Assembly (NCBI GenBank): GCA_011947345.1
Contig: JAAVTG010000672.1
Span: 682,001 to 746,000, forward strand
DNA length: 64,000 bases
DNA from: Phytophthora quininea
Lineage: Eukaryota; Oomycota; Peronosporomycetes; Peronosporales; Peronosporaceae
Reading direction: 5' to 3'
Below, in pieces: positions 43,639 through 56,400 of this stretch; positions within the stretch are counted from its first letter, which is position 1; each line of letters opens with the position of its first letter. The position numbers and the translations under genes are program-made. Under the pieces are notes generated by a model. The model was given only the letters and a program-made list of their open reading frames with translations, did not search any database and had not been told where the DNA came from.

Positions 43639-44825
43639 ATGTCGCTATCATTCGAGCGTTTTCAGCCTTTTTGGCCATCCCCGAACAACATGATGAAGCG
43701 AGCGCTAGTGATCCGCAACGTCTCGAGCCACGACGTGCCTCTGGACAGCCTGGACAACGCCTGCGTACAGGCCTGTACGTCGCACGGCTTCCTGACGGAG
43801 ATGGCGGTCAACGACGAGCGCGACGTCACGCACCAGCTCATCCACTCGCGGGTGCCGTTCGACATGGTCTTATTTCGCGCTTCGGGACTATCGGAGAGAC
43901 GGCTGTTCCCCTTATTAAGAGCCATCCGCACCATCAGCAAGCAGATCTTTCTGTGTGTCTTCAGTCCGCAGCTAGTAGAGTACCCAATGGGTCGCTACCA
44001 GTGCTTCCAAGAGGGAGCATCCATGGTCACAGACTCGCTCCCTGCTGTGAGGGATGTGTTGGCCTTCATCGCCTCCTGTGGAGAAAGAGATCGAGATAAT
44101 CGATACTATTCCGAGTCTTCTCTACGAAGGAGAGGCAAATCAGGAGGTCGAGACGGCTATTGCTGTCCATTCTGCGGCAAGAATGACATGGACGAAGACC
44201 AACTGTGGAGACACTGTCCACTGTACCACATCAACGAGAAGAACACGAACGGAATCACGTGTCCGATCTGTCGAGAGAAGCCTCGAGAACCGTTCCAAGT
44301 GCACATGCACAACGCGCACGGACCTCCTGGACGCCACGAGATGACGAGCGAGTTCCATATGCGCGATAGCACGCTCTACTCGTTCGCGCTGGTGGTCTGT
44401 CACAATAAGAAATTCAACAGCTTCTTGCTGGTGCAAGAGTTCGCCAACTCGGGCTTCTGGTTACCAGGAGGACGCATCGATAGCGGGAGAACCCGGCCCA
44501 AGCAGCGATCAGAGAGACCAAAGAGGAGGCTGGCATCAACATCCGACTCACTGGCCTGCTGAAGATCGAGTACCATCCAAAGCAAGATAGCCGCGGCAGT
44601 CAGTATGTCCGGATGCGCTTTGTGTTCTACGCTGAGCCGGTGGATTGCGATCAGCCGCCGAAATCCATCCCCGACTATGAGAGTGCGGGGGCTACGTGGT
44701 GTCAAGCGGAACAGGTCAGTTCCCTTCCGTTACGAGGACCTGAACCAGTCACGTACTTTAACCACATTGCATCCGGAAAGCCTATTTATCCGCTCGAGTT
44801 GATACACATGACTTCTTCCCAATGA
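43639..44825 (+). CDS. Zinc-finger plus Nudix hydrolase protein
   Basis: ATG 43639 to TGA 44825, about 395 residues. The N-terminal third is globular and unrecognised (MMKRALVIRNVSSHDVPLD). A Cys/His region follows: CCPFCGKND, LWRHCPLYH, CPICREKP, HMHNAHG, which looks like two C2H2-type fingers. Then comes a Nudix fold with GFWLPGGRIDSG and, after restoring one G in the G3 run at 44485-44487, the Nudix box pattern GX5EX7REX2EEXG. Nudix enzymes hydrolyse nucleoside diphosphate-linked compounds, including mRNA caps, NADH and ADP-ribose. Here substrate is unknown. Between about 44070 and 44150 another frame reads more naturally (IEIIDTIPSLLYEGEANQ), suggesting one extra base near 44075 and one missing near 44152. 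The 3' end nearly touches the convergent EF-hand gene. Confidence 0.78.
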
Positions 44826-44830
44826 AAAAA

Positions 44831-46340
44831 TCAAGGTTGATAGACGTCTCGAGTATCCAAGTGGAGAAGCTTAACAATGGCGCCGACGACTGACAGTGCT
44901 GGTAGCGCTCCGTTGTGCTTTCGCTGTTAAGACACAATGTTAGTGACCAAACGTCGAGAAAGTAAAACAATTGTGACGCTTACTTGGTAGTTCTCCAGCT
45001 TGAGGCGTTCATAGAGACGCCTGTGCAGTTGAAACCAGTGTCTGTCGCCGAGTGTGGCTTTCTGCATTCTGTCTTGCAGTCGGAAGCATGGGAACAGCAG
45101 CATTGGAAATCGTTTGTTCATGTTCTTGAACTCTTCGAAGTCGATCACACCGTCTTTGTTTCGATCGAAGTCGGTCATTGCATTGTGAATGTTGCCCGAA
45201 AATTGGGATTGGCCGTCGTTTACGATACCAACGAGACGTCGGAACTCCTTGTCGCCGATGGACCCAGTTGCAGCAGGGTCGAAAGTATCAAAGGCAACTG
45301 CCAACAGCATAAGATCAGTGTCAAGATATGATAAGACTGCAATTGTATAGACTTACAGTGGAGGATCTCGTCCCGCGTGTACATGCAATAAAGCACTGTA
45401 GCATGAACAAACTCTTCAAAATCAATCTGTGTAAAGCAAAAAAACACCATTAGCTCGGTATAATCCGTTGCAAGCAGTCAACCGTACCGTTCCGTTGCTA
45501 TCGGCATCGATCATGCGGAAAAGTCCCTCGGAGAAGGGTGTCTTGGTTTCGTCGATGAACTCGAAAAACTCGTCGTAGTCAATCGAGCCACTGGAACTGT
45601 TGAGGAACAAGCAACGATGAGAATCCACTTCGCTGCACAAGATAACCATTCTAACGTACTCTAAATCGATCTGGTTGAAGCACGCCTTGAACTTCTTCAG
45701 CTCGTGCTGTCCTACTGCACAACCACGCGTCAGCAAGATCGTTTGTTTCCGCCGTAAATAAAGAAAAGCACTTACACTGGTATTTGACCACGACAGAAAT
45801 GGTAGCTGACCGCGTAAGAGTGATGTCGCCTGCTCGGCGCTTTCTTGTATGTTGTCGCCGATTGCTAGGTGCAGTCGTTGGCTTGGTCTCGACGTCCTCC
45901 GAAACCACCGCTGGTAGAGGAGTAGAACTGGACCAGCCAGCCTTTGGCTTCTTCTTCTTCTTCTTCTTTTCGCCCTTGCTGGATGTGTGTTTCGGGTCGT
46001 CGAGGGCATGTAAATCCGTCAGACTGCTGGACTTGCGTTCGAGCTTTGGGAAGGAAGGTTTTGCTTCGGAGTTTGCATTGTTCCCAGGAACGGCGTTGCT
46101 TTTGGTTTCTAACAAACCTGCACTGCTGCTCTTGCGCTGAAGCTTGGGCGGCACTTTGACCACCTCGGGGAGCGTGATGGTCTTCTTCTCCGCACCAGCA
46201 TTTTTCTGCTTGAGGGTCATGAGTAAACAGGCCAGTCCAACTGCAGCATACAAAGTGTTGGCCCCCTTGCCACTCCTCAGTGCTCTGCCACTCTGTTTCA
46301 ATCGCTTAATAAATAGAGCCCCGCCATCGTCAGATGTCAA
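44831..46340 (-). CDS. Membrane-anchored protein with four EF-hands
   Basis: Minus strand, five or six exons, stop TGA at 44833-44831. The N-terminal region has one hydrophobic helix (LYAAVGLACLLM), then a Lys/Ser/Thr-rich linker with a KKKKKKK run. The C-terminal half has four EF-hand loops: DLDSSGSIDYDE (split by an intron near 45669-45601), DADSNGTVDFEE (split near 45487-45421), DPAATGSIGDKE and DRNKDGVIDFEE. Loops 1, 2 and 4 have good calcium ligands and loop 3 is degenerate. The protein is probably a calcium sensor attached to a membrane. No named family is recognised. No in-frame ATG lies at the 5' end. A candidate is ATG 46420, one frame away, so the start is unresolved and may need an extra exon or one corrected base. 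Confidence 0.7.
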
Positions 46341-46536
46341 CTCGATAATAATAGTGCCGCGGGTATCTCGCCGTTGGGATCAGAGCACAAGGAACACGGG
46401 TAAGACCAATAGTATGACATTTCGCACGCTGCAGGCAAGGTAAAGTGACAAACAAAAATGCCTAGACACGAATAAATGCATTCACTCAATATACATGGCC
46501 ACTTACCAGCACAAATCTCCGACCGAACTGTCCACC
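46341..46536. other. Short spacer, possible 5' end of the EF-hand gene
   Basis: A 196-bp gap. It contains the candidate start (ATG 46420 on the minus strand) for the EF-hand gene. Confidence 0.35.
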
Positions 46537-48752
46537 CTAGCGCGAAAATACGCTGTCGTAGTGCGGGCGGTACGCACTGGTGGGCGACGCTTGCCCCTCC
46601 TCAGCGTCTTCATCTGCTGCTCGAGTGTCCTCCTCTGCTCTGGTCTTCTTCTTGGACTTCTTCAATTCACTTTGGTCCGCTTTATTCAGTTTCTTTCTTG
46701 CAGTCTTTTCCGCTTTTTTCGACTCGTTGTCAACGGTCTTAGTGGGTGTCTTTTTGCCTTTTGTCTTCTTTGATTCCTGCTCGAGTTGCGCCCCTCAGTT
46801 TCTTTTGGTTCAGCCGGATCGACAGCTTCTGCATTTGGTGTTTCATCCACCGATGGACGTTTGCGCTTGCGTGACGGATCCTCCTTGGGCATACGCAACA
46901 AGTTCGTAACAAAGCCGTTCGCAAACGGCGCGACAGGAACGCGCATTAACGAAGTTTCAGCGTTCAGCTCAAACCCATCCACGTCAAAAGCCGGGCACCT
47001 TGGACAGTCATTGTTCCAGCACTCACCATGGACATCCTAGATAAGTCACAGATAAAAAAGCTTGTCAGGCATGAATAATCAGAAGTCAGGCTACATGTCG
47101 TACCTCTTTCTCAACGCCACAGATCTCGCACTGCGGAACCACGACGAGATCAACCACGGACGGGTTGCTTTTGTCCCAGAAGCCACTTTCTCTGTAGTTG
47201 AGGTCTAGTCGCGCCTGCCACTCGATCAGATTTGGGCGCTTCTTGACCTTGTCGCGTCGGCGCATGGCAAAGCGCTTTACCAGGTCTTGGAAGGCCACAT
47301 AGCGTGACGGCGTCGTGCCCATGAGAACGACATCATCAGCAAGTCCCAGCTTTTGGCGCGCTTTTGCATTGTTGCGATTCCGCGTGTTTTGTCTACCAGC
47401 TTTGTGGTGGTCCTCGACCAGCTGCAGATCTTTCTTCTTGAACACCTGAAGGATCTTGGTGTTCAGGAGTTCAACGGTGCAAGTGTCGCGGTCCGCTTTC
47501 TTGACGATGCCCAGACCCTTGCGGTTAGGCAAGTTAACCTTTTCTCAATCCACGAGATCCCATAGTTGCCGCGAGTGGATACACGACGCGAGCGCTTGCC
47601 GCCATTGTCTTCGCTCTGGGAGTCGTCGGTCAGCTCTGCTGGTGGTGGGTCGTCAGTTCCGTTTTGACTCCCTGTATCGTCGTCGTCGTCTTCCTCTGCA
47701 TCTCCTCCTCTGAGGTTGTGGCCATTGGCTCTGGCCTGAGCACGACGTTTCTTCTCCATCTCCTGGCTCTTGGCGTACAGAGCCTTGATCGTCTCCATAT
47801 CTTCCAGCAGCGTCAGCTCGTAAGCGCGTTTGGCAGTGTTATCAGCCGAGTTGATCAGCTTCAGCTGCACCCATCCGTTTCCTGAGCGCAGCACTCGTCC
47901 ATGCTTCCCTTAAACTTGCCTACATTGATCCTACACTTGCGATCGATCCACATATCCGGATCTAGATTGGACAGCAGCTTGCCCTTGCCCTTCCTCTTGG
48001 GCTTGGGAGTCGGCTCCCTCTTAGGTTGCTCTTCTACGTCAATGTCTTCTCGATCCTCCTCCTCCTCCTCTTCTTCCTCTTCATCATCGTCGTCATCTGG
48101 CACTACTACGAGGTGTCGTTGCCGAACAGTCAGCACAATGTTCTCCGGGCCATCTAACTGAACTACAGTCCCCTCCTCTGCGTGACCAGTGACCACTCCT
48201 TCTTTGCCGTCATGTTTCTTTAGGTACTTCTCTCGTTTGTACAACGTTTCGAGCTTGAGATGGATCCTGGTGCCTGGCTGCAGTTGTTCGAGGTTCCCCT
48301 CCTCTTTCTCTTCTTCCTCTTCTACTTCTATTGGGCTCTGAGGGTGTGGGGACACTGCCGGACTGCTGACGTCCTCTCCTTCCTCGAGAATCTGCAGCGC
48401 TGACGGCCTGTACTTGTACACGACGTCTCCGTCGCGAATGCGCACCTTGAACCACGTGTTGGGGTGCTGCGGAACCTCCTCGATGACGCCCACCTTGTCC
48501 ACTGTATGGGGACGCGCTGCTCCACGTCGGGGTCGTCACCACGCGCACGAGCGCGCCGAGATCCAGCTGGTTGAGCTCCCTGGCGGTGGGCGACATCCTG
48601 TAGGCCTCCATGGCGTCCAGCGGGTCCTGATCCTCGTCCATGGGCTCCATCTCCTCCTCTTCCTCCTCCTCCTCTGAGCTGGAATGGTTCGGGTTGTCGC
48701 CCAACAGAGAGCGCATCGGCTTGTTCGAACGAGTGCGGCGACGCTCGTCCAT
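46537..48752 (-). CDS. Unknown acidic/basic nuclear-type protein with a Cys cluster
   Basis: ATG 48752 (MDERRRTRSNKPMR) to TAG 46537, one GT-AG intron (47102-47039), about 720 residues. Layout: Arg-rich start and poly-Glu; a small beta-rich segment WFKVRIRDGDVVYKYRP; a second, GKEGVVTGHAEEGTVVQL, KOW/Tudor-like in feel; long Asp/Glu runs; GNYGISWIEKK and RKGLGIVKKADRDTCTVELL; a Cys cluster CEICGVEKE-DVHGECWNNDCPRC split exactly by the intron; and a Lys-rich tail. The protein is probably nuclear, linked to chromatin or RNA, but I recognise no family. Five frame breaks are single missing bases, at 48529-48532, 48508-48511, near 47897, 47540-47543 and 46791-46794. All but the one near 47897 are four-base runs needing a fifth. 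Confidence 0.62.
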
Positions 48753-48828
48753 CTTGCTTTTTCGGTGAATGAAGAAGAAAATGAACAATATATATGTTTC
48801 GAATACAAGGCCGTATACAAATACGTAG

Positions 48829-49777
<949 letters not shown>

Positions 49778-49982
49778 GGCGGTTAATACCAGTAGAAGAA
49801 GACCTAGTTGATGGTAGGCGTGACGGCTTTAGCAGGTCGAGCCACATCCTTCAAGTGAACAGGACAGGAGGCAACGGATGCACACCACGACACTCCGACC
49901 TGAACCTCGGCCAGTTCCAATGTCAAGCAGAAGGGAATATTCACCATTAATATGTTCGTTGACGAAGATTGTGCACTGAGTC
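49778..49982. other. Convergent 3' spacer
   Basis: 205 bp between the Rab6 and IFT80 stop codons on opposite strands. It is 3' UTR space, with no other feature seen. Confidence 0.4.
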
Positions 49983-52305
49983 CTAAATAGTTTCCGCTGG
50001 TCTCCTACTTACGACGACTACCTCCCCATTTTGCTGTTCCTTCTCCCGCTCGAGCTCTTTCTTTTTGGAAATGGTCTCCCAGTCGATGGCGACCTGCTTT
50101 GAGTACTGCAGAAACTTTTTATCAGTCTCTTGTAGCTTGTTGGCCGCTAGGAAGCGTTCACGGTAGGCGAGTACAGTGTCCACGTGAGTTCCGGCATCCG
50201 TCGTATGTTTGATAGCCAAATCCAGCGCTCGTTCCCAGCGGAACAGTCTCAAGTTGAGCTTGATCGCTCGATAGACGAGTGGGGTGGGGTGGGCCTGGAG
50301 CAGGATCGCCTCAGCTTCATCGACGTTGCCTGAATACAACGCCAACTCGGCATTGCGACGTTCGTCAGAAGCCAAATTCTTCACATACAACACAAAGTAG
50401 AGCTTGTCCACACAATCGATGGAGGCCAAGGTAATCTCCGCAGTCTCCAAGTGACGTCGATGTAGCGCCATGCCACTCAAGCAGGTCCAGAGACTCTTGC
50501 TCTTCACAAACCGACAGAGCCTAACTGCTTTATCCCAATCAGCACTCGATGTAAACTCGTACAACATTGGCGCATACGGGGACACGCTCGTAGCGAGGGT
50601 GGTGCCATCACCACGTCGCACAGTCACACTAGAGCCCACAAAGCTCGTGATGGATGCCATCTTCAGGAAATCGACAGCGTCTCGACTCTCTACGACATCG
50701 TGCAGCAACGTTCGGTCCACATAAACCATGTTCGGGTAAGTCCATGCGAGCAGTTTGGCATCAGCTATGGCAATTAGTAGCTCAGATGCATCGTTCCAAG
50801 CCGCCGAGTCTACCTGTGCATGCAACTTGAAGCTACCTTTAGCAGACACTCGAGCTAGATACAAATCGCGATTGCGGTCGATGAAGAACAGTTTGCGATC
50901 TTCCATCGGGCCATAGCGACTGAGGGACAATTCAAGAATCTCTAGTGAGTGAGAGATCGCCACAGGAAGCTGCTTGCCAGTGTTCAAGTCGAAGCAGCGT
51001 ATCGTCTTGCGGTCGGAATGATCCAAAATTGCTAATGTATCCATACTGAGCGAGATGGTCTTGTTGCTGAGGAACTCGACATGTAAGCCCGAAAACTTGG
51101 GGTTGCTGACAGCCTTACCTTCGTAGGAATACACCTGGATGCCGTTGAAGTTGTCTACCGTGAGGAAGTTGATCTCGCTCTGGACAAGTAGACTCACAGC
51201 AGCGCGCAGATCAAAGATGTGCGGTGTGTTCCAGCTTTGTGCGTCATGAATGAAGCATTGCGTGGCGGTGCAAACCACCAGGAAGCCGTGAGCAAACGAC
51301 ATCTCTACGACTCGATCACGAGCGAAGTCTAATTCTTCGAGCGTCTCGTTCACCACATCATGGACGTGGATTTTACGAGGGTCTACAAGTGTCACCTCCA
51401 CTTTCTTCCAAGGTATCGTACGACCCACAACCTGCGCAAAGACAGTAGCGCCATTGCCACCAGCAGCCACAAGTTGTGTCGAGTCGGAAGCCCAAGATAT
51501 ATCCATCAGAGATCCGCTCTGTGGGCGTTGGCGGCAGTACGACCAGCCCGTTTGGTCGCACAAGCGTAGCATGTTGTATGATCCTACCGCAAAGCAGCTA
51601 CCATTGGGACACCAGGCAACCGATGTGATCACATGCTCGCCAGCGGGGCTCTGGTACAATTGCCGGCCAAAGGCATCCCAAACACGGAAGATGCGGTCTT
51701 CGCCGCCTGAAATGATGCGATTGTTAATGGGGTTCCAGTCGAGACACAGAATGGCGCCATCATGCGCTTTCCATTGATATCCTTGCGTCCGATTTGCACG
51801 GTCTTGATAACCAAGTTGTTGCCATGTGTAAAGAGCAATTGGTCGCTGTCAGGTCCCCAGCAAACCGCGTAGACTGATCGACCAGTGGCTGCAAGTGTTG
51901 AACGAAGATTGCCACTACGTGACCAGATCTTCAATGTGCCATCTTCACCAGCAGTGACAAGTGCTGTGCCGTCGTAGTTCCATTTGAGAGCGATCACAGC
52001 TCCAGCATCGCAGGCTTGAACGCGCTTTTCCTCTCGTCCGCTCTTGGAGATCAGTCGAAAGGTTCCGTCGGTGCACGACACGGCAAAAGTGTCTGCGTTC
52101 TGCTTACCCACGGACGGGACCCAGTGGACGGCTGTCACGTAGGCGTCCATTTTGGTCACTGCACCGATCACTTCTCCGTCCATCCGCCAACGAACGATAC
52201 TGTTGTCATCGCTGCATGTGATGGCATCGTTTTCAGGCGTCCAACAGCATGCCGTCACAATCTCCGTGTGGTGGTTCGCAGGCAACTGCGAGTGCTGGAG
52301 ACGCA
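49983..52305 (-). CDS. IFT80: Intraflagellar transport protein IFT80
   Basis: Single-exon minus-strand gene. The ATG at 52305 gives MRLQHSQL, matching the family start (MRLxxxLL), so the upstream in-frame extension is not used. An N-terminal WD40 propeller contains CSDDNSIVRW, GTALVTAGEDGTLKIW, WGPDSDQLLFTHGNN, HDGAILCLDWNP and LCDQTGWSYC. A second beta-rich propeller and a helical TPR-like C-terminus (ALYSGNVDEAEAILLQAHP) follow. About 770 residues, as in other eukaryotes. IFT80 is a core IFT-B subunit that carries flagellar building blocks. One base is missing near 51771-51776, where DIQWKAHDG is expected. The presence of the protein implies flagellated zoospores. Confidence 0.93.
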
Positions 52306-52429
52306 TGTTGAGGGAAGGCAAATGATCGTTCAAAAGATCCCAGGCCACGACCCTCCAAATGCACTATCTAAATCTGCGAAATGGAACGACGTCGGTAACC
52401 AACAACCCCCCACCACAACAAAGATCAAG

Positions 52430-53341
52430 ATGCGCGTGACGTGTGCTATGCAAGGCTTGCTAGCCTCGGCGACGGTGGTAACAGCGTACAACCCACAGCA
52501 TGTGGTGCTGGGAATCGACGGCACCGTCGTTGACGTCGACCCGAGCTTGTACTTTCAACCCAGCAATTCCCAGCTTCAGCATGACACACACGAGCGCGAG
52601 TGGGAACCAGAGCTATCGCACATCGGGCTCGACGCAGGGTCCCAAGCTACCGAAGATACCGCAGAGCTCCCGGTCGTCGAGCCACTAACCGTTCAAGAAC
52701 CACCAGCCATACAAACCTTTGAACAGGGAACTGAGGAGGACGAGTTCGCCAACACCGTCGCATTGGAGGTAAGATCAACCCAGCTAATTTGAATACTTAG
52801 GCCTCACGTATATCCTTTGAAACAGGACATGAATACCTCCGAGTCCAAGAGCGCATTCAAAACTGTGGACGATAGCAGCATCCCCGGAGTGTACGGCTCC
52901 GTCATTTTTGCTGAGCTGGTACCGATCCTCTTGACATTGTGGCTTTTTACTTAATCCCTTTAACTTTTTGTTGCCATACAGAGCTGCTGCTTCGTGGCCT
53001 TTATTGGGTATTTGGTGCGCTCGATTCCGCTGTGGGTGGGCTTTTCACGCGGACAGAAGTGCTGTCTCATTGTGGCTTTCAGCTTGTCCTTCCTCTATCA
53101 GTTTGCGGTCGTTGGCTGGTACAGCGGCGCAATGTCGCCGGAACTCATGCTAGGAATGTCGAGTCTCATCACGCGAATGATCTCGCTGGGTATGGTGCCC
53201 ATTACTACAACGTCCTTCATGGGTCGGGCGCGAGAAATCTGCCAAGAACAAGCTGCGCCCACGTCGACTGCTGCTTCTCGGAAAAACGCGCACTCATCTC
53301 GAAATTCACGTCGCCACCATTCTCGTGCCAGATCCAGCTAG
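52430..53341 (+). CDS. Small multi-span membrane protein, unknown family
   Basis: Three exons: 52430-52768, 52826-52918 and 52982-53341, with GT-AG introns of 57 and 63 bp. The N-terminal 115 residues are acidic and Gln/Glu/Pro-rich after a short hydrophobic start (MRVTCAMQGLLASATVV) that may be a signal peptide. Exon 2 begins a first helix (GSVIFAEL) that continues into exon 3 (SCCFVAFIGYLVRSIPLW). A further helix, LIVAFSLSFLYQFAVVGW, and an amphipathic stretch follow. The tail is basic, Arg/Ser/His-rich. About 263 residues. No family recognised. The gene is divergent from IFT80 with 124 bp between start codons, so it may share its promoter. Confidence 0.6.
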
Positions 53342-53436
53342 TCTACGAATTTCGTCGCGGCCCTGCCTTCATGTTGCACTAAGTATTTGATCAATATAAT
53401 GATGCGCGTTGAATGAAATCAACACCCGAAGCGTGT

Positions 53437-56400
53437 TTACTGATACTGGGGCGCATATAGACGGCCGTGTCCTTGCCGAGGATTAGCATTAAGCGAACTC
53501 AACACGCTCCTGTGACGCCCATTAACTCCATTCGAGTTCCTTAGATTTGGGGACAGCACCACCACATCTGGTTCCGATTCATCGAGCACAATCACGTCGT
53601 CTTGGGACTGAGTGATTTGATGAACACTTTGCCGTGCTCTTTGCTGTTCGTGTTGTTCTCCGACAACATCATCATGTCTGAAAGCAGTCGTACCCAACAG
53701 CGCGTCTGCGTCATTTTCAGGACCCTCGTCGGTATCGTCAGCAACCCGACCTTGCATTGTCGGTAGAGTTTCAACATCAAACATTTCACTATCACTGCCG
53801 TCTCGTTCTTCTTCCCCAATGATTGTATCATGGCGAAAAGCCGACATACCTAACGCTGCTTCCACATTATCATCTTCAGCGCTGTTTTCATCAGAGCTCT
53901 TTGTATCGACTGGGCTTTGTGACGGCAGGGTGCCTTTCTCAACCATATCCGATACCATTTCGTCTGCAACTTCGATTATCTCGCCTTCATCGTCTAGCGG
54001 CTCTTCTTGCTTCTTAGACTTTGTCCTTTTAGACGCCTTCTTCATAGCCATTGCATCGTATTGAACATGATTGTTCTGGATTAACAATCCATCCCGACTA
54101 CGTTGATATGAATCCTGAATGCCCTTGAGAACACCGCCAGGTTTCCAGCAGAGCAGGTTTGCTATACCAAACAGTTCGCCTCTTTGGTTCGGATTACCTT
54201 GAACGCCTTCAAAGTATCGTGGTGCCTTGGAACCTTTCAGAGTCGTATCACTGAGCTGTTGTTTGTAAATCTGGCGCACATAAATCATCTCCTCGATCGT
54301 TCCTAGTGTAATCAAACGATAGACCTGTACATCTTTCTTTTGTCCGATTCGGTACGCTCGATCTTGCGCTTGGCAGTCATGGGCTGGATTCCAACTTGGA
54401 TCAAAAATCACGACGTTGGTGGCGCTTTGCAGATTCAGCCCCACACCGCCAGCTCTCGTGCTGATCAAGAAAATGCTCGTATTGCTATCAGGATTGTTAA
54501 AGTCGTTCACCATTTGTAGTCGGTCTTCGACTCTTGTGTTCCCGTCGAGTCGACAGTATTTCGTAGCCTTGGTAATCAAGAACCACTGGATGATGTCCAG
54601 CATCCGTGTGGTTCGGCTAAAAATCAGAGCTCTTTCCTTTCGCTTTCTCCACACTGTAAGTAGTTTTTCTAGCACTATCATTTTGCCACAAGTTTGCGTT
54701 CCGATAGCGTGCATTTGTTGGAAACTATTCACTTGTTCTACACCTCCAACAGCGTCGAGGTCGTCACCAAACGCTGCAGCTGCAAATTCAGCTTCACATT
54801 CTTGCAGCTCTGGCGAGGCTTTTGGATTCACCTTGATTAGTTCCATGTGGTTCGATATCTTTAATAACTGGGCAACGCATGGGAGCCCCATGCAGTTCGG
54901 ACAATTCCGGCAAGCGCCATCTTCGTGGAAGCGCTCCCAGATCAGTCCATGACGACCGATATCTCCTGGAATTTTGTAGCAACATTTCTTACGAGGGTTC
55001 TTACTGTCACGCTCGCAGTCACAAGGTTTCTCCCCGCTCCGGAGCAACTCAAACTCGGGCATCTGTAGAACCCGCTCATATGCCGCTAGTTGATACGGAG
55101 TGAGGTCGCAAAACACAACTTGATCGTTCTTGCTGACTTCTTGGAAGGTTGGATTGATATCTTTCTCTCGTCGGAGATAATAAGGGGCCAAGATTTTGCG
55201 TAGAGCTGCTTCTTTTTGACGGCTTCGCTTGACAGCTTCAGGGACGGCAGATTTTTCCTTCCGTACTTAATATCGTTGCCATAGTACACTTGAAACTCTT
55301 GCAAACTTCCGAGAGCCCCGGGCGCGATCGTGTCGACCAAGCAGTGCAGTTCATTTTCGTTGTTTTGCATCAAAGTTCCCGTTAATCCAAATTTCCTCGG
55401 ACACTTGATCGCTTTAACAGCTTTTGTAAGCTGTGCCTCAGGGTTCTTCAAACAATGCATCTCGTCCAAAATCACCAACTGCCACGGAATGTCGTGTAAG
55501 CGTTTTAAAGAGATTTTCAGCACGTCATAGCTACAGATTACGATTTCAAATTCACCTCTATCGCAGCACAATACACATTCAGAAGTCGTTGCGTTACAGC
55601 AAAGAGAATAATCACTCGTACCTTGAAATCTGATCAATAATTGCCTCTCGATCCACTGGTTTTCCTCGCAAGATAATGGCGTGACAACCCATCCACAAAT
55701 GCAGTTCTGCTTCCCAATTTTGAAGCAGCGAGGCCGGTACTACTACAAAAATCGGGCCAACTTCATCACCAAAAGAGAACTCGGCTCCATTCCCGTGTTT
55801 GTCACATCCTTCATAGTACCGCTCACGCCTTTGATGCAGCAATGCTCTCCATGCATCTTTATCGCGATGGTCTCCATGCTTTCCCATAATCGCAGACACA
55901 AATGCGATAACCTGAATCGTCTTGCCCAGACCCATATCATCCCCCAACACAGCCCCAGTGTTGCGTTGGTAAGCGCTGTACAGGAACTTCACACCTTCTC
56001 GTTGATAGTCAAACAAGAACTTGTTGAGGTTCGCACAAACTTCGAGCTGCTGGGCAGAATCATCCGAATTATTCTCCACGTCGGCTGGGAGAACCATGGA
56101 ACCTACGTCGTTCTAATACATACCAAAACAAATCGTCAGACAGATCGAATAAAAATCTCCCAATAAAAGCTCCTAAAACATACCAGTGGTGGAGGAAGGC
56201 GTGGCCAGATCTCCTCTACTGGTGTCGGCTCCGATGAACCCTCCTCGTCGCTGGAGTCCTGTCGTTGTTTACGAACTTTTTCTGGAAGCGAGGCTTTACC
56301 TGCAGCCGTGATTTAGCACCTGGTCGAGGCGTGGTCTGCTTTGGAGAAATCGAACGTTTTGCATTCTCTTCGGGCTTGTTGGAAGCATTGGCCACGTCCT

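Noticed and set aside
53819..54064. Small plus-strand frames opposite the ERCC6L2 C-terminal region
   Set aside because: They are Ser-rich mirror frames of an acidic coding stretch.
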